Source of the DNA: Christiangramia sp.
GTDB taxonomy: Bacteria > Bacteroidota > Bacteroidia > Flavobacteriales > Flavobacteriaceae
DNA: 64,000 bases
NCBI RefSeq assembly: GCF_029937855.1
Contig: NZ_JAPYPC010000003.1
Span: 140,167 to 204,166, forward strand
Direction: 5' to 3'
In this document: in pieces, positions 45,193-53,254 of the stretch
Numbering within the stretch: the first letter of the stretch is position 1
Layout: every line of letters begins with the position of its first letter
Notes under the pieces: generated by a model
The model's database searches: none
What the model was told of the DNA's origin: nothing
What the model saw: the letters and a program-made list of their open reading frames with translations, nothing else
Position numbers and translations under genes: made by a program

Positions 45193-46200
45193 TTAAACAA
45201 TTATCGTTTCTATTCCTCCTTCAACATTTTTCAGGTGCTCAAAGCCATATTCATTTCTTAACAGCTCTACTACTTTTTTACTTCTTTTTCCCGACTGGCA
45301 GAAAACCAGTATTTCTTCCTCTTTGGGGATCTCCCATAATCGTTCATCTAAAACGCTCATCGGGATCTGAATGACATTTTCTGAATTGATCTTCGGCTGC
45401 TCGAAAATTTCCCGGATATCGAGGTACTTCTGTTCTGCATCTTTAATCCTACATTCAATTTTCACCGGAATTATTCCATTTTCCCTGATCTTTTCTATCT
45501 CTGTCGGTTTTTTCTGGATATTCAGTATTTGCTCTGAACCTGAAAGAATATTCATGATCTTTAACTTTCCGGAAAATATTTTTCCAACGCCCAATATGAT
45601 CTTTAGAACTTCTGTAGCCTGAAGCATTCCCAATATGCCAGGTGTCACTCCCAAAACTCCGGTCGCTTCACAACTGATATTCTGCCGGGTTGTCTTCGGA
45701 AAAAGGCAGCGATACGTTGGCCCGTTTTGATAATTGAATACCGATAACTGACCTTCATTTTTATAGATCGATGCGTAAACCCAAGGTTTTTCATTTAAAA
45801 TGCTAGCATCATTGATCAGATATTTAGTTTCAAAATTATCGGTGCCGTCCAGAATGATATCGTATTCGCTGAATATCCTTTCAGCATTTTCAATAGTCAG
45901 TGCTTCTTCAATGGCAACTAACCGGATCTCTGAATTCAATTGTTCAAGCTTTTCTTTAGCAACCTGAGCTTTAGATTTACCAATATCGCCTTCACAAAAT
46001 AATATCTGACGATGTAAATTAGACAAAGAAACCCTATCATGATCCATCAAACCGATCTTCCCGATACCTGCGCCAGCCAGATATTGCGCCGCAGGACAAC
46101 CAAGTCCTCCAACCCCAACGATCAACACGCTGGTATCCTGCAGTTTTTCCTGTCCGGAATTCCCAACTTCACTTAATTTTATTTGTCGGTCGTATCTCAT
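45193..46200 (-). CDS. moeB: MoeB/ThiF-family adenylyltransferase with C-terminal rhodanese domain
   Basis: A 335-residue E1-like enzyme that adenylates MoaD's C-terminal glycine. The nucleotide loop is VLIVGVGGLGCPAAQYL; DLILDGTDNFETKYLINDAS and ISCEATGVLGVTPGILG follow. The C-terminal rhodanese domain (from about 240) has the active-site loop ILVFCQSGKRSKKV, which could carry sulfur to MoaD. The structural zinc CxxC pairs of E. coli MoeB are degenerate: the first is T-Y-R-C, and the second is missing. Confidence 0.92.
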   Translation of the reverse strand: MRYDRQIKLSEVGNSGQEKLQDTSVLIVGVGGLGCPAAQYLAGAGIGKIGLMDHDRVSLSNLHRQILFCEGDIGKSKAQVAKEKLEQLNSEIRLVAIEEALTIENAERIFSEYDIILDGTDNFETKYLINDASILNEKPWVYASIYKNEGQLSVFNYQNGPTYRCLFPKTTRQNISCEATGVLGVTPGILGMLQATEVLKIILGVGKIFSGKLKIMNILSGSEQILNIQKKPTEIEKIRENGIIPVKIECRIKDAEQKYLDIREIFEQPKINSENVIQIPMSVLDERLWEIPKEEEILVFCQSGKRSKKVVELLRNEYGFEHLKNVEGGIETIIV

Positions 46201-46436
46201 TATCCTCCAGCGAATGGTGGTAAAAACGCCACCTCATCGTCATCTTTTAATTCTACTTCAGTATTTAGATCCTGGTTTACCGCCAGCTGAATCGATTCCG
46301 GATCTGCTATATTATGTTTCTGAACCTGCCGGGCTTTAAGCTCCTCAAGGGAAATATTTTCCCCCAGTTCCAGAACTTCCTCGGTTTTTCCAACCGATTC
46401 CGCGATCATTCCAAAATATTTTAAATTCACTTTCAT
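46200..46436 (-). CDS. moaD: Molybdopterin synthase sulfur carrier subunit MoaD
   Basis: A 78-residue beta-grasp protein ending in the required Gly-Gly (PPFAGG). The C-terminus is adenylated by MoeB and thiocarboxylated, then donates sulfur through MoaE. The gene overlaps moeB by 1 bp and the nucleotidyltransferase gene by 4 bp. Confidence 0.94.
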   Translation of the reverse strand: MKVNLKYFGMIAESVGKTEEVLELGENISLEELKARQVQKHNIADPESIQLAVNQDLNTEVELKDDDEVAFLPPFAGG

Positions 46437-47041
46437 TTCTTTTCCATCTGCTTTAGTAATTCCACATCTTCTTTTGTGTCCACATCAAAATTTCCTGCTT
46501 CAAAGCTTACAGTTTGATATTCGATTTCTCCATTAATTAATAGTTTTTTCGCTCCCTGATCTCCTTCTAATTTCCCTAACTCTGAAAATAATTCTTTGGA
46601 AAAGATTGCAGGCACTCCCAATTCTCCAGAATATTTAGAAAATGTAGCCGGAGCTTTGTTTTCCAACTGAACTTTAATCAAGCTATCAATGTTTTCTTTG
46701 CTCACAAATGGCTGATCGGACACCAGTATAAGAATATGCTCCAGATGCTTCTCCGATTTCAGGCTTGCTGCTAAGCCAGATTTAATACTTGTTGACATTC
46801 CTTCTTCCCATTCTTCATTCATCACCACCCGGAAATTCCCTGGCTCGATATCATTAATAATCTCCTTAGATTTTGCTCCCAAAACCATCATTTTAGTATC
46901 AAACTGAAAAAAATCAGCAACTTCGATCACCTGCTGAAGCAGTAATTTACCTTTGAACTCCACCAGCTGTTTTGGACGTCCAAGTCGGCTGGAAGAACCT
47001 GCCGCCAGAATAATTACGCCTATTTTCTTATTCTCGATCAT
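46433..47041 (-). CDS. MocA-like molybdenum cofactor nucleotidyltransferase
   Basis: A 202-residue NTP-transferase-fold protein with the MobA/MocA signature ILAAGSSSRLGRPKQLVEFK, VVMNEEWEEGMSTSIKSG and LILVSDQPFVSKENID. The GMSTSIKSG context is closer to MocA (CTP:molybdopterin cytidylyltransferase), which would give the MCD form used by xanthine-oxidase-family enzymes, and fits the IorB-type hydroxylases nearby. The start at 47041 gives the family N-terminus; a longer start at 47086 adds 15 unlikely residues. Confidence 0.85.
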   Translation of the reverse strand: MIENKKIGVIILAAGSSSRLGRPKQLVEFKGKLLLQQVIEVADFFQFDTKMMVLGAKSKEIINDIEPGNFRVVMNEEWEEGMSTSIKSGLAASLKSEKHLEHILILVSDQPFVSKENIDSLIKVQLENKAPATFSKYSGELGVPAIFSKELFSELGKLEGDQGAKKLLINGEIEYQTVSFEAGNFDVDTKEDVELLKQMEKK

Positions 47042-47130
47042 TTTTTCTTTTTTCGTCCTCCTGAACTTAATGCAGGATCTTAACATTTAGATGTTAAAAT
47101 AAATTCGCCATATCGTGTTCCCAATCTTTG

Positions 47131-48294
47131 TCACCCTACATGAGATAATATTTTTTTAAAATGATTTTCTTTCTTTTCATGGATCGGTGACTCTTTTTTC
47201 CGTAACGGCCTGGCATCTTTACCGGTTAACATCGACTGTATTTCAGCTAAAATTGAAAGTCCTATCTCTGCCGGGGTCTCCGCACCAATTTCAAGACCTA
47301 CGGGAGCGTATATTTTTTTCAGGGTTTCGTTTTTCAGCTTAAATCCTTCAGTTTTCAACTCATCAAGCATTCGCTTATATTTTTTCTTCGGACCCAGAAT
47401 TCCTATATAGGGGATCGTCTTTTCAGGTAACAGTAATTTCAGGACAGCCATATCATAATTATAATTATGGCTCATCAATACGAAACAGCTGCGATTATCA
47501 ATTTCAATATTTTCGAGGGTTTCCTCCGGCTTTGAAACGATCACCTGGCAGGAATTGGTAAAACGCTCTTTATTGGCATGCGTTAGCCTTCCATCGGTCA
47601 CGATCACATCCCAACCGAGCAATTCAGCCTGCATTGCCAGGATCTGCGCGTCATTGCCAGCCCCCACCAAAATTAATTTTACCGGCGGCTGATAATTCTG
47701 GATAAAAAAATAATGAGTATTCCCATTCAGAGCCACTTTCGCAAAATGAGGTTTATTATTATCAAGGCTGATTTTAACCTGCTCCAGAACTATTTTCTTT
47801 AAATCTTCTTCTAATCCTTTTCCATGAAAACTTGAATTTTCATTAATGATCATTCGAGTTCCGACCTGATTTTCTGATTTATCCAGATTAAATTGAACCA
47901 CTATTGCTAAAGGAATATTTTCAGAAATGGCCATTTTCAGTAATTCGCATGGATTAAGCTCATCTTTATAATCCAATGTTTCAAAAAGTACCTGTATGAC
48001 GCCATTGCAACCTAGCTGCGCACCGATCACTGCATCATCTTCATCACTGGTATCGTATGTAACCAGTTTATTTTTTTGTTTATGTAACGCATATAAGGCT
48101 TTCCGAAGCGCATCGCCTTCCAGGCAGCCGCCACTTATTGCCCCGGTTATATTCCCAAATTCATCCACCAGCATCCGGGCACCCGCTCTGCGATAGGAAG
48201 AACCTTCCACATGCACCACCGTTGCCATAACACTTTGAATGTTGACATCCTTCAATTTTTTATATTCTGCTATGATTGCATCAAGTTCTCTCAT
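47131..48294 (-). CDS. xdhC: XdhC/CoxI-family molybdenum hydroxylase maturation protein
   Basis: A 387-residue protein. The N-terminal XdhC/CoxI domain contains TVVHVEGSSYRRAGARMLV and ITGAISGGCLEGD. The C-terminal Rossmann-like XdhC_C domain (LILVGAGNDAQILAMQAE, VIVTDGR) follows. XdhC binds Moco and helps its sulfuration and insertion into xanthine-oxidase-family proteins. Its start overlaps the upstream cysteine desulfurase gene by 4 bp, which fits joint action in sulfuration. Confidence 0.92.
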   Translation of the reverse strand: MRELDAIIAEYKKLKDVNIQSVMATVVHVEGSSYRRAGARMLVDEFGNITGAISGGCLEGDALRKALYALHKQKNKLVTYDTSDEDDAVIGAQLGCNGVIQVLFETLDYKDELNPCELLKMAISENIPLAIVVQFNLDKSENQVGTRMIINENSSFHGKGLEEDLKKIVLEQVKISLDNNKPHFAKVALNGNTHYFFIQNYQPPVKLILVGAGNDAQILAMQAELLGWDVIVTDGRLTHANKERFTNSCQVIVSKPEETLENIEIDNRSCFVLMSHNYNYDMAVLKLLLPEKTIPYIGILGPKKKYKRMLDELKTEGFKLKNETLKKIYAPVGLEIGAETPAEIGLSILAEIQSMLTGKDARPLRKKESPIHEKKENHFKKILSHVG

Positions 48295-49448
48295 GCTTCA
48301 ACTCGGTTTAGACTATTCACCGCTATTTTTATTTCTCCAGAGGTGAATTCAATATCATCTATACTGGTGTTTCTCCCCAGGCTTATTCTAATAGAAGACA
48401 GGGCCATTTCGTCATTTAATCCCATTGCTGTTAATACGTGAGAAGGATGAATGAAATTAGAAGTGCATGCAGAGCCACGGGAAATGGCAAGCATATTCAA
48501 TTTTCTTAAAAGCTTAGTTCCATCAATATTTTCAAAGCTGACATTGGTCGTGTTTGGAAGTCGGTTTGAATTTTCAGAATTGATCTTTACTTTCTCAATT
48601 TCATCTTTAAAGAAGGCTTCCAGTTTATTCCTTAATTTCAGTATTCTTGCTGATTCATTATTCATTTCAGAAAAAGCAATTTCCGCCGCTTTTCCAAAAC
48701 CAACGATACCGGGCACATTCAAAGTGCCAGGGCGTAGAGCTTTTTCCTGTCCGCCTCCAAAAATCTGAGCAACCACTTCAACTTTATTTTTCTTGTTTAT
48801 ATATATTGCGCCTACTCCTTTTGGCCCGTAGATCTTATGGGATGAAAAAACTGCCAGATCTAAATTCAAATCTTTTAAATTCAACGGAATTTTACCCACG
48901 GCCTGTGTAATATCGCTCATTAAGTTAACTCCTTTTGAATGAACGATTTTTTCGATTTTTTGCATGGGGTGAATAAGCCCGGTTTCATTATTGGCGAGCA
49001 TCAGGCATACCAGGATTGTATCAGGAGTAATAGAATTCTCTAATTCTTCAAGATCGATATTTCCCTCATGATTCACCTTTAAATAAGTCACTTCAAATCC
49101 TTTATTTTCCAGAGCATTCATCGAATCGAGCACCGCTTTATGTTCGGTCTTACACGTGATTATATGATTCCCTTTTGATCTATTCCTTTCACAAAAGCCG
49201 AAAAGGCCGAGATTGGCGGCTTCAGTTGCTCCGGAAGTAAAAGTGATTTCCGTGGGTTTACAATGCACAAGTTTGGCAACCTGTTCCCTGGCAAACTCCA
49301 CATCTTCTTCGGCTTCCCATCCAAAAATATGATCGCTACTGGCATTACCGAATTTTTCGGTGAAATAAGGAATCATAACCTCAACTACTCTCTCGTCTAC
49401 AGGAGTTGTGGCATTATAATCCAGGTATATTTTCTTTTTTGATATCAC
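48291..49448 (-). CDS. Cysteine desulfurase (NifS/IscS-like)
   Basis: A 385-residue PLP enzyme that takes sulfur from cysteine. PLP lysine K205 is in SSHKIYGPKG, the substrate-binding His in TEHKAVLD, and the persulfide Cys328 in SRGSACTS. The first gene of the Moco operon, overlapping xdhC by 4 bp. By context it probably supplies the terminal sulfur to Moco of the hydroxylases or the sulfur for MoaD; a role in Fe-S assembly for IorA is also possible. Confidence 0.9.
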   Translation of the reverse strand: MISKKKIYLDYNATTPVDERVVEVMIPYFTEKFGNASSDHIFGWEAEEDVEFAREQVAKLVHCKPTEITFTSGATEAANLGLFGFCERNRSKGNHIITCKTEHKAVLDSMNALENKGFEVTYLKVNHEGNIDLEELENSITPDTILVCLMLANNETGLIHPMQKIEKIVHSKGVNLMSDITQAVGKIPLNLKDLNLDLAVFSSHKIYGPKGVGAIYINKKNKVEVVAQIFGGGQEKALRPGTLNVPGIVGFGKAAEIAFSEMNNESARILKLRNKLEAFFKDEIEKVKINSENSNRLPNTTNVSFENIDGTKLLRKLNMLAISRGSACTSNFIHPSHVLTAMGLNDEMALSSIRISLGRNTSIDDIEFTSGEIKIAVNSLNRVEA

Positions 49449-49498
49449 TTGCGTTATATATTTACTTATATATCGGTATTTAAATTTTAATATTATTT

Positions 49499-49614
49499 GT
49501 CATCTCGAGCGAAGGGAGATTTCTTAATAGCATGCCTATTTAGAAATTTCTCGCCGTTTTAAAGATTTCTCTCCCGACAGCTATCGGGATCGCTTCACTA
49601 CGTACCGAAATGAC
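49499..49614. repeat. Intergenic GTCATCTCGAGCG-type repeat with hairpin
   Basis: Begins GTCATCTCGAGCGAAGGGAG and ends ACCGAAATGAC, so the ends are complementary in outline. Inside is CCCGA/TCGGG (49573-49588). This form of repeat is widely seen between genes in Bacteroidota. The remaining 336-bp gap to the modE-like gene holds nothing else convincing; a partial copy-like stretch (GAGATTTCTCCCTT) follows near 49690. Confidence 0.7.
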
Positions 49615-49784
49615 CTACCTCACTAACATTCTTATTAACTGTTCCCGACCAGTGAGAGATTCTTTAATTTAATCATATTTTATGAAGAGAGATTTCTCCC
49701 TTGGTGTCACGGTCAAAATGGCAAATATCATTTTTTTATTACTTTCTCCAATTTAAACACTTGGCAGTTAGGAAATCCAAAAAC

Positions 49785-50123
49785 CTATTCCAGAACTTTC
49801 AGCAAATTCATTTGTTGTTCTGTAATTTCACTCATTTTTCTTTGCAATTTATCAAATTCCTCCACCAGCTTCAAAGCATAAGGAGTAACTTCTGCCCCGC
49901 CACCATGTTGTCCTCCTTTTTTCAAAATAACCAATGGTTCCCTGGATTTAAGATTTAAACGCTGCACCAGGTCCCAGGATTTTTTATAGGACATATTCAT
50001 TTGTGCGGCTGCTTTAGAAAGCGATCCTTCCTTCTGAATATGTTTGATCAATTCATTAGGTCCGGGGCCATAAAATTTTTCCTGATCATCCTCTATCCAG
50101 CATTTAAATTTGATCGTTTTCAT
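49785..50123 (-). CDS. ModE-like winged-helix regulator, DNA-binding domain only
   Basis: A 112-residue LysR/ModE-type winged-helix protein. The helix-turn-helix is GSLSKAAAQMNMSYKKSWDL; a wing with LVILKKGGQHGGGAEVTPY follows, then an amphipathic dimerisation helix. The molybdate-binding Mop domains of full ModE (about 260 residues) are absent, so the signal it senses is unclear. It lies 17 bp downstream of iorB1 and upstream of the Moco operon, so it could regulate both. Confidence 0.85.
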   Translation of the reverse strand: MKTIKFKCWIEDDQEKFYGPGPNELIKHIQKEGSLSKAAAQMNMSYKKSWDLVQRLNLKSREPLVILKKGGQHGGGAEVTPYALKLVEEFDKLQRKMSEITEQQMNLLKVLE

Positions 50124-50140
50124 TGTTGAAATTGAACTGT

Positions 50141-52417
50141 TTAGGTTTTAAGTTCCGTTTCCTGAGTTTTCAATTCATTAATAAAGGGTTGCTTATAGAA
50201 TCTTTTTCCGGTTGCCTTATATAGTGCGTTAGCCAAAGCACCCTGGATTGGTGGCAAAGGCGGTTCACCCAGGCCAGTAGGGTCTATGCCATTATTTCCA
50301 AAATGGACGTCTATGGATTTCGGAGCTTCTTTATGTCTAATAAGCCTATAATCATCAAAATTATTTTGTTGGGGTTTACCCTCTTCAAAAGTTATCTCAC
50401 TATATAAGGCATGACCTATACCATCAATAGTTCCACCTTCCACCATATTTTTAGCGGCATCAGGATTCACTACAATTCCGCAGTCAACTGCACAGGTCAC
50501 CTTATCTATGGCAGGTTCATTATTCTTAATTGTTAGATCCAGTACCTGGGCTACATAAGAATTATGGCAATAATAAGCTGCAACGCCCCTATTTAAATTT
50601 GTATTGCCATTCTCCCAGCCAGATTTATCCCTTACCATCTTCAGCACTCCGGCGTAACGGGCAGCATCGTAATCATTATCTTCTCCCACCGGATCACTTT
50701 CAGCGCGTTTAAGCATATCGAGACGGAACTGTATTGGATCCTGACCCATCTCTTCTGCCAGTTCATCTAAAAACGACTGTTCTGCCCCAGCGATAAAATT
50801 AGATCTCGGTGCTCTCCACGCCCCCACTGAAATATTTGTCTCTAACATCCAGCTTTCTGCTAAATAATTCTCGATTGCTCCCGCGGGAAAACGATTAGCA
50901 AACAACGGACTCTCTGGAATACCCCCGGCATTTACATGAAAGGCGGTTAATTTATTATTGCCATCCAAAGCGGCTCGATAGGTGACATGGTAGGCAGGAC
51001 GGTATACTCCATTGGTCATATCATCTTCACGGGAATAAACCAGTTTCACAGGTTTCCCCAATTTTTGGGAAATTACAGCGGCTTCCACCAGAAAATGACC
51101 ATAAAGTCGACGGCCAAATCCACCACCCATCCGCGTCATTTGAATATCAATATTTTCAAGATTTATCCCCAACCTCCTGTTTACACTTTTCTCGGCATAT
51201 TCAGGGGTTTGTATAGGTCCATACAGCTCAGCTTTATCCTCAGTCACATCTGCAAAAAAGTTCATTGGTTCCAGGCAGTTGTGCGCCAGGAACGGGCAGG
51301 TATAAGATCTTTCGATCACGCGGGCAGCATTTTCAAAAGCTTTCTCCGGCTCCCCGTCTTTCCTAACTATTTCAGATTTTTTCGTACCAACGTTAGCCAT
51401 CAGTGAGGCATGCAGGTCACTACTTTCCAGCCCGCTTGCACCATCCATTCCTGCAGATTTCTCAAGTATCTGAATCTGTTCGGTAAGTTTTGGATTGAGC
51501 TCCCACTCCACATCCAGTGCTTTTTTAGCCTGCATTACCTGCCAGGTAGATTCTCCCACTACCACTACAAGTTTGGAAAATGCAGCCACGTCGCTCCACT
51601 CCTTTTCCATATCCTCAGGATAGGTATCTATCGTAAAGACATCGGTAATTCCGGACATCTCCTTCACTTTTTCGGCATCCATCGACTTAAATTCCATTCC
51701 GAACGCCGGTGGCTGTACAATCATAGCGATCAGCATCCCATCCCTATAGGTGTCTAAACCATAAAGCGGTTTACCCGTCACTATTTTTTTGGCATCCACG
51801 TTTTTGCGAGAGGTACCAATTATCTTAAAATTATCATTGTCTTTCAATTCTACTTCTTCCGGAACTTCTACCTGCGCAGCGGCTTTTGCAATTTCGCCGT
51901 AACCGATGGATTTATCGCTTCCTGAATGGGTAATGATTCCATTTTCTACGGAAAGTTCTGAAACCGGTACTTCCCACTGATTGGCTGCCGCAGTAAGCAA
52001 CATTTGTCTTGCCGTCGCTCCGGCTGTTCTCAATGATTCCCAACCCTGTCGAATAGATTGGCTTCCTCCAGCCAACTGCCTTGTAAAAACATCGGTATTC
52101 AAAGGAGCCTGTTCCACAATCACATTGTTCCAGTCCACATCCAGCTCTTCAGCTACGATCATTGGCATGGAAGTCTTTACATTTTGGCCTATTTCGGGAT
52201 TTGGTGAATAGATGGTTACAATTCCGTTATCTCCAATTTTCAGATATCCATTAAGCTCAAACCACTCATCGGGCATTTGCATAGCCATCTCTTCAGATCC
52301 TTCTTCCGTAGTCCTTTTGCACGCAAGCCAGTTGAAACCAATGATCAATCCACCTCCGGCAACCGAAACACTTTTTATAAAGGATCTTCTCCCTATTCCT
52401 GTTTTTACTTTACTCAT
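50141..52417 (-). CDS. Molybdopterin-binding subunit of isoquinoline 1-oxidoreductase-type hydroxylase (IorB1)
   Basis: A 758-residue large subunit of the xanthine-oxidase/aldehyde-oxidase family. It has a Tat-like signal (GRRSFIKSVSVAGGGLIIGF). The Moco-binding GGGFGRRLYGHFLVEAA region is near residue 425, and catalytic Glu in TGLGEPPLPP near the C-terminus, which is the hallmark Glu of molybdenum hydroxylases. It would oxidise an N-heterocycle or aldehyde in the periplasm with water as the oxygen source. It is transcribed after iorA1 (29 bp apart). The substrate is unknown. Confidence 0.9.
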   Translation of the reverse strand: MSKVKTGIGRRSFIKSVSVAGGGLIIGFNWLACKRTTEEGSEEMAMQMPDEWFELNGYLKIGDNGIVTIYSPNPEIGQNVKTSMPMIVAEELDVDWNNVIVEQAPLNTDVFTRQLAGGSQSIRQGWESLRTAGATARQMLLTAAANQWEVPVSELSVENGIITHSGSDKSIGYGEIAKAAAQVEVPEEVELKDNDNFKIIGTSRKNVDAKKIVTGKPLYGLDTYRDGMLIAMIVQPPAFGMEFKSMDAEKVKEMSGITDVFTIDTYPEDMEKEWSDVAAFSKLVVVVGESTWQVMQAKKALDVEWELNPKLTEQIQILEKSAGMDGASGLESSDLHASLMANVGTKKSEIVRKDGEPEKAFENAARVIERSYTCPFLAHNCLEPMNFFADVTEDKAELYGPIQTPEYAEKSVNRRLGINLENIDIQMTRMGGGFGRRLYGHFLVEAAVISQKLGKPVKLVYSREDDMTNGVYRPAYHVTYRAALDGNNKLTAFHVNAGGIPESPLFANRFPAGAIENYLAESWMLETNISVGAWRAPRSNFIAGAEQSFLDELAEEMGQDPIQFRLDMLKRAESDPVGEDNDYDAARYAGVLKMVRDKSGWENGNTNLNRGVAAYYCHNSYVAQVLDLTIKNNEPAIDKVTCAVDCGIVVNPDAAKNMVEGGTIDGIGHALYSEITFEEGKPQQNNFDDYRLIRHKEAPKSIDVHFGNNGIDPTGLGEPPLPPIQGALANALYKATGKRFYKQPFINELKTQETELKT

Positions 52418-52445
52418 TTTGCTAGTGTTTTAATTTAACTGAAGC

Positions 52446-52910
52446 CTACGCTATTTCAGAATTTGAAGCTTTTTTGATGGCCGTTTTAATTCTAGTGTAA
52501 GTCCCGCAACGGCAAATATTACCATTCATGGCATTTTCGATTTCTGAATCACTGGGATTAGGATTTCGTTTTAATAGAGCAGATGCAGACATAATCTGTC
52601 CCGCCTGGCAATAACCACATTGCGGCACATCAATTTCCAGCCAGGCTTGCTGTACGGGATGATCACCATTTTCAGATAAACCTTCAATAGTGGTGATCTC
52701 ATTATCTGCAGCAGAAGAAATGGGAAGTTGGCAGGACCTCACAGCAGAACCATTGAAATGCACGGTACAGGCACCACACTGGGCGATTCCACAGCCATAT
52801 TTAGTGCCAACTAATTTCAGGTGATCTCTTAAAACCCAAAGTAAAGGTGTGCTGGGATCAGCATCTACTGCTTGTTTTTTCCCATTTATAGTGATATTAA
52901 ATGTTGCCAT
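52446..52910 (-). CDS. 2Fe-2S subunit of isoquinoline 1-oxidoreductase-type hydroxylase (IorA1)
   Basis: A 154-residue electron-transfer subunit with two 2Fe-2S clusters. The plant-type ferredoxin cluster is C40/C45/C48/C60 ([18 protein letters not shown]), and the C-terminal helical cluster has CGYCQAGQ and NICRCGTY. It carries electrons from the Moco subunit IorB to an acceptor. It lacks a signal peptide, so it would be exported as a complex with the Tat-bearing IorB. Confidence 0.93.
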   Translation of the reverse strand: MATFNITINGKKQAVDADPSTPLLWVLRDHLKLVGTKYGCGIAQCGACTVHFNGSAVRSCQLPISSAADNEITTIEGLSENGDHPVQQAWLEIDVPQCGYCQAGQIMSASALLKRNPNPSDSEIENAMNGNICRCGTYTRIKTAIKKASNSEIA

Positions 52911-53254
52911 AATGAATACAATTTTTTGAGCTCTTTAAATTATGAAAAATATCCTATACTCTCTGTTAAATGGAAAACTAGTTTATACTTTAATAAACGT
53001 TGAAGGTCCTCCAAAGGAACCAAAAGGTACTCTCCTTTACAAATTTTAAAATTCTTTAGTGTGTACTTCTAACCCATATTACAGAAAAACTTACCATTTT
53101 CACAGATCCTGAAGTATATTAATATTCGCTACTGGAGAGAGTTCCAAAATTTATTAAATTGTATAGATTTTATAGCTGAAACGGAATTAAAAAACTTCAA
53201 TGTCTTTATTTTTTGGTTTTTCAGCATAAAAGTAACCTGATTAATTTTCAAGCT
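52911..53254. promoter_or_regulatory. Divergent intergenic region between iorA1 and iorB2
   Basis: About 344 bp of AT-rich DNA between divergent hydroxylase genes. A palindromic GTTTATACTTTAATAAAC is present at about 52981-52998, a possible operator. I did not find a convincing TTG-N19-TAnnTTTG promoter. Confidence 0.4.
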
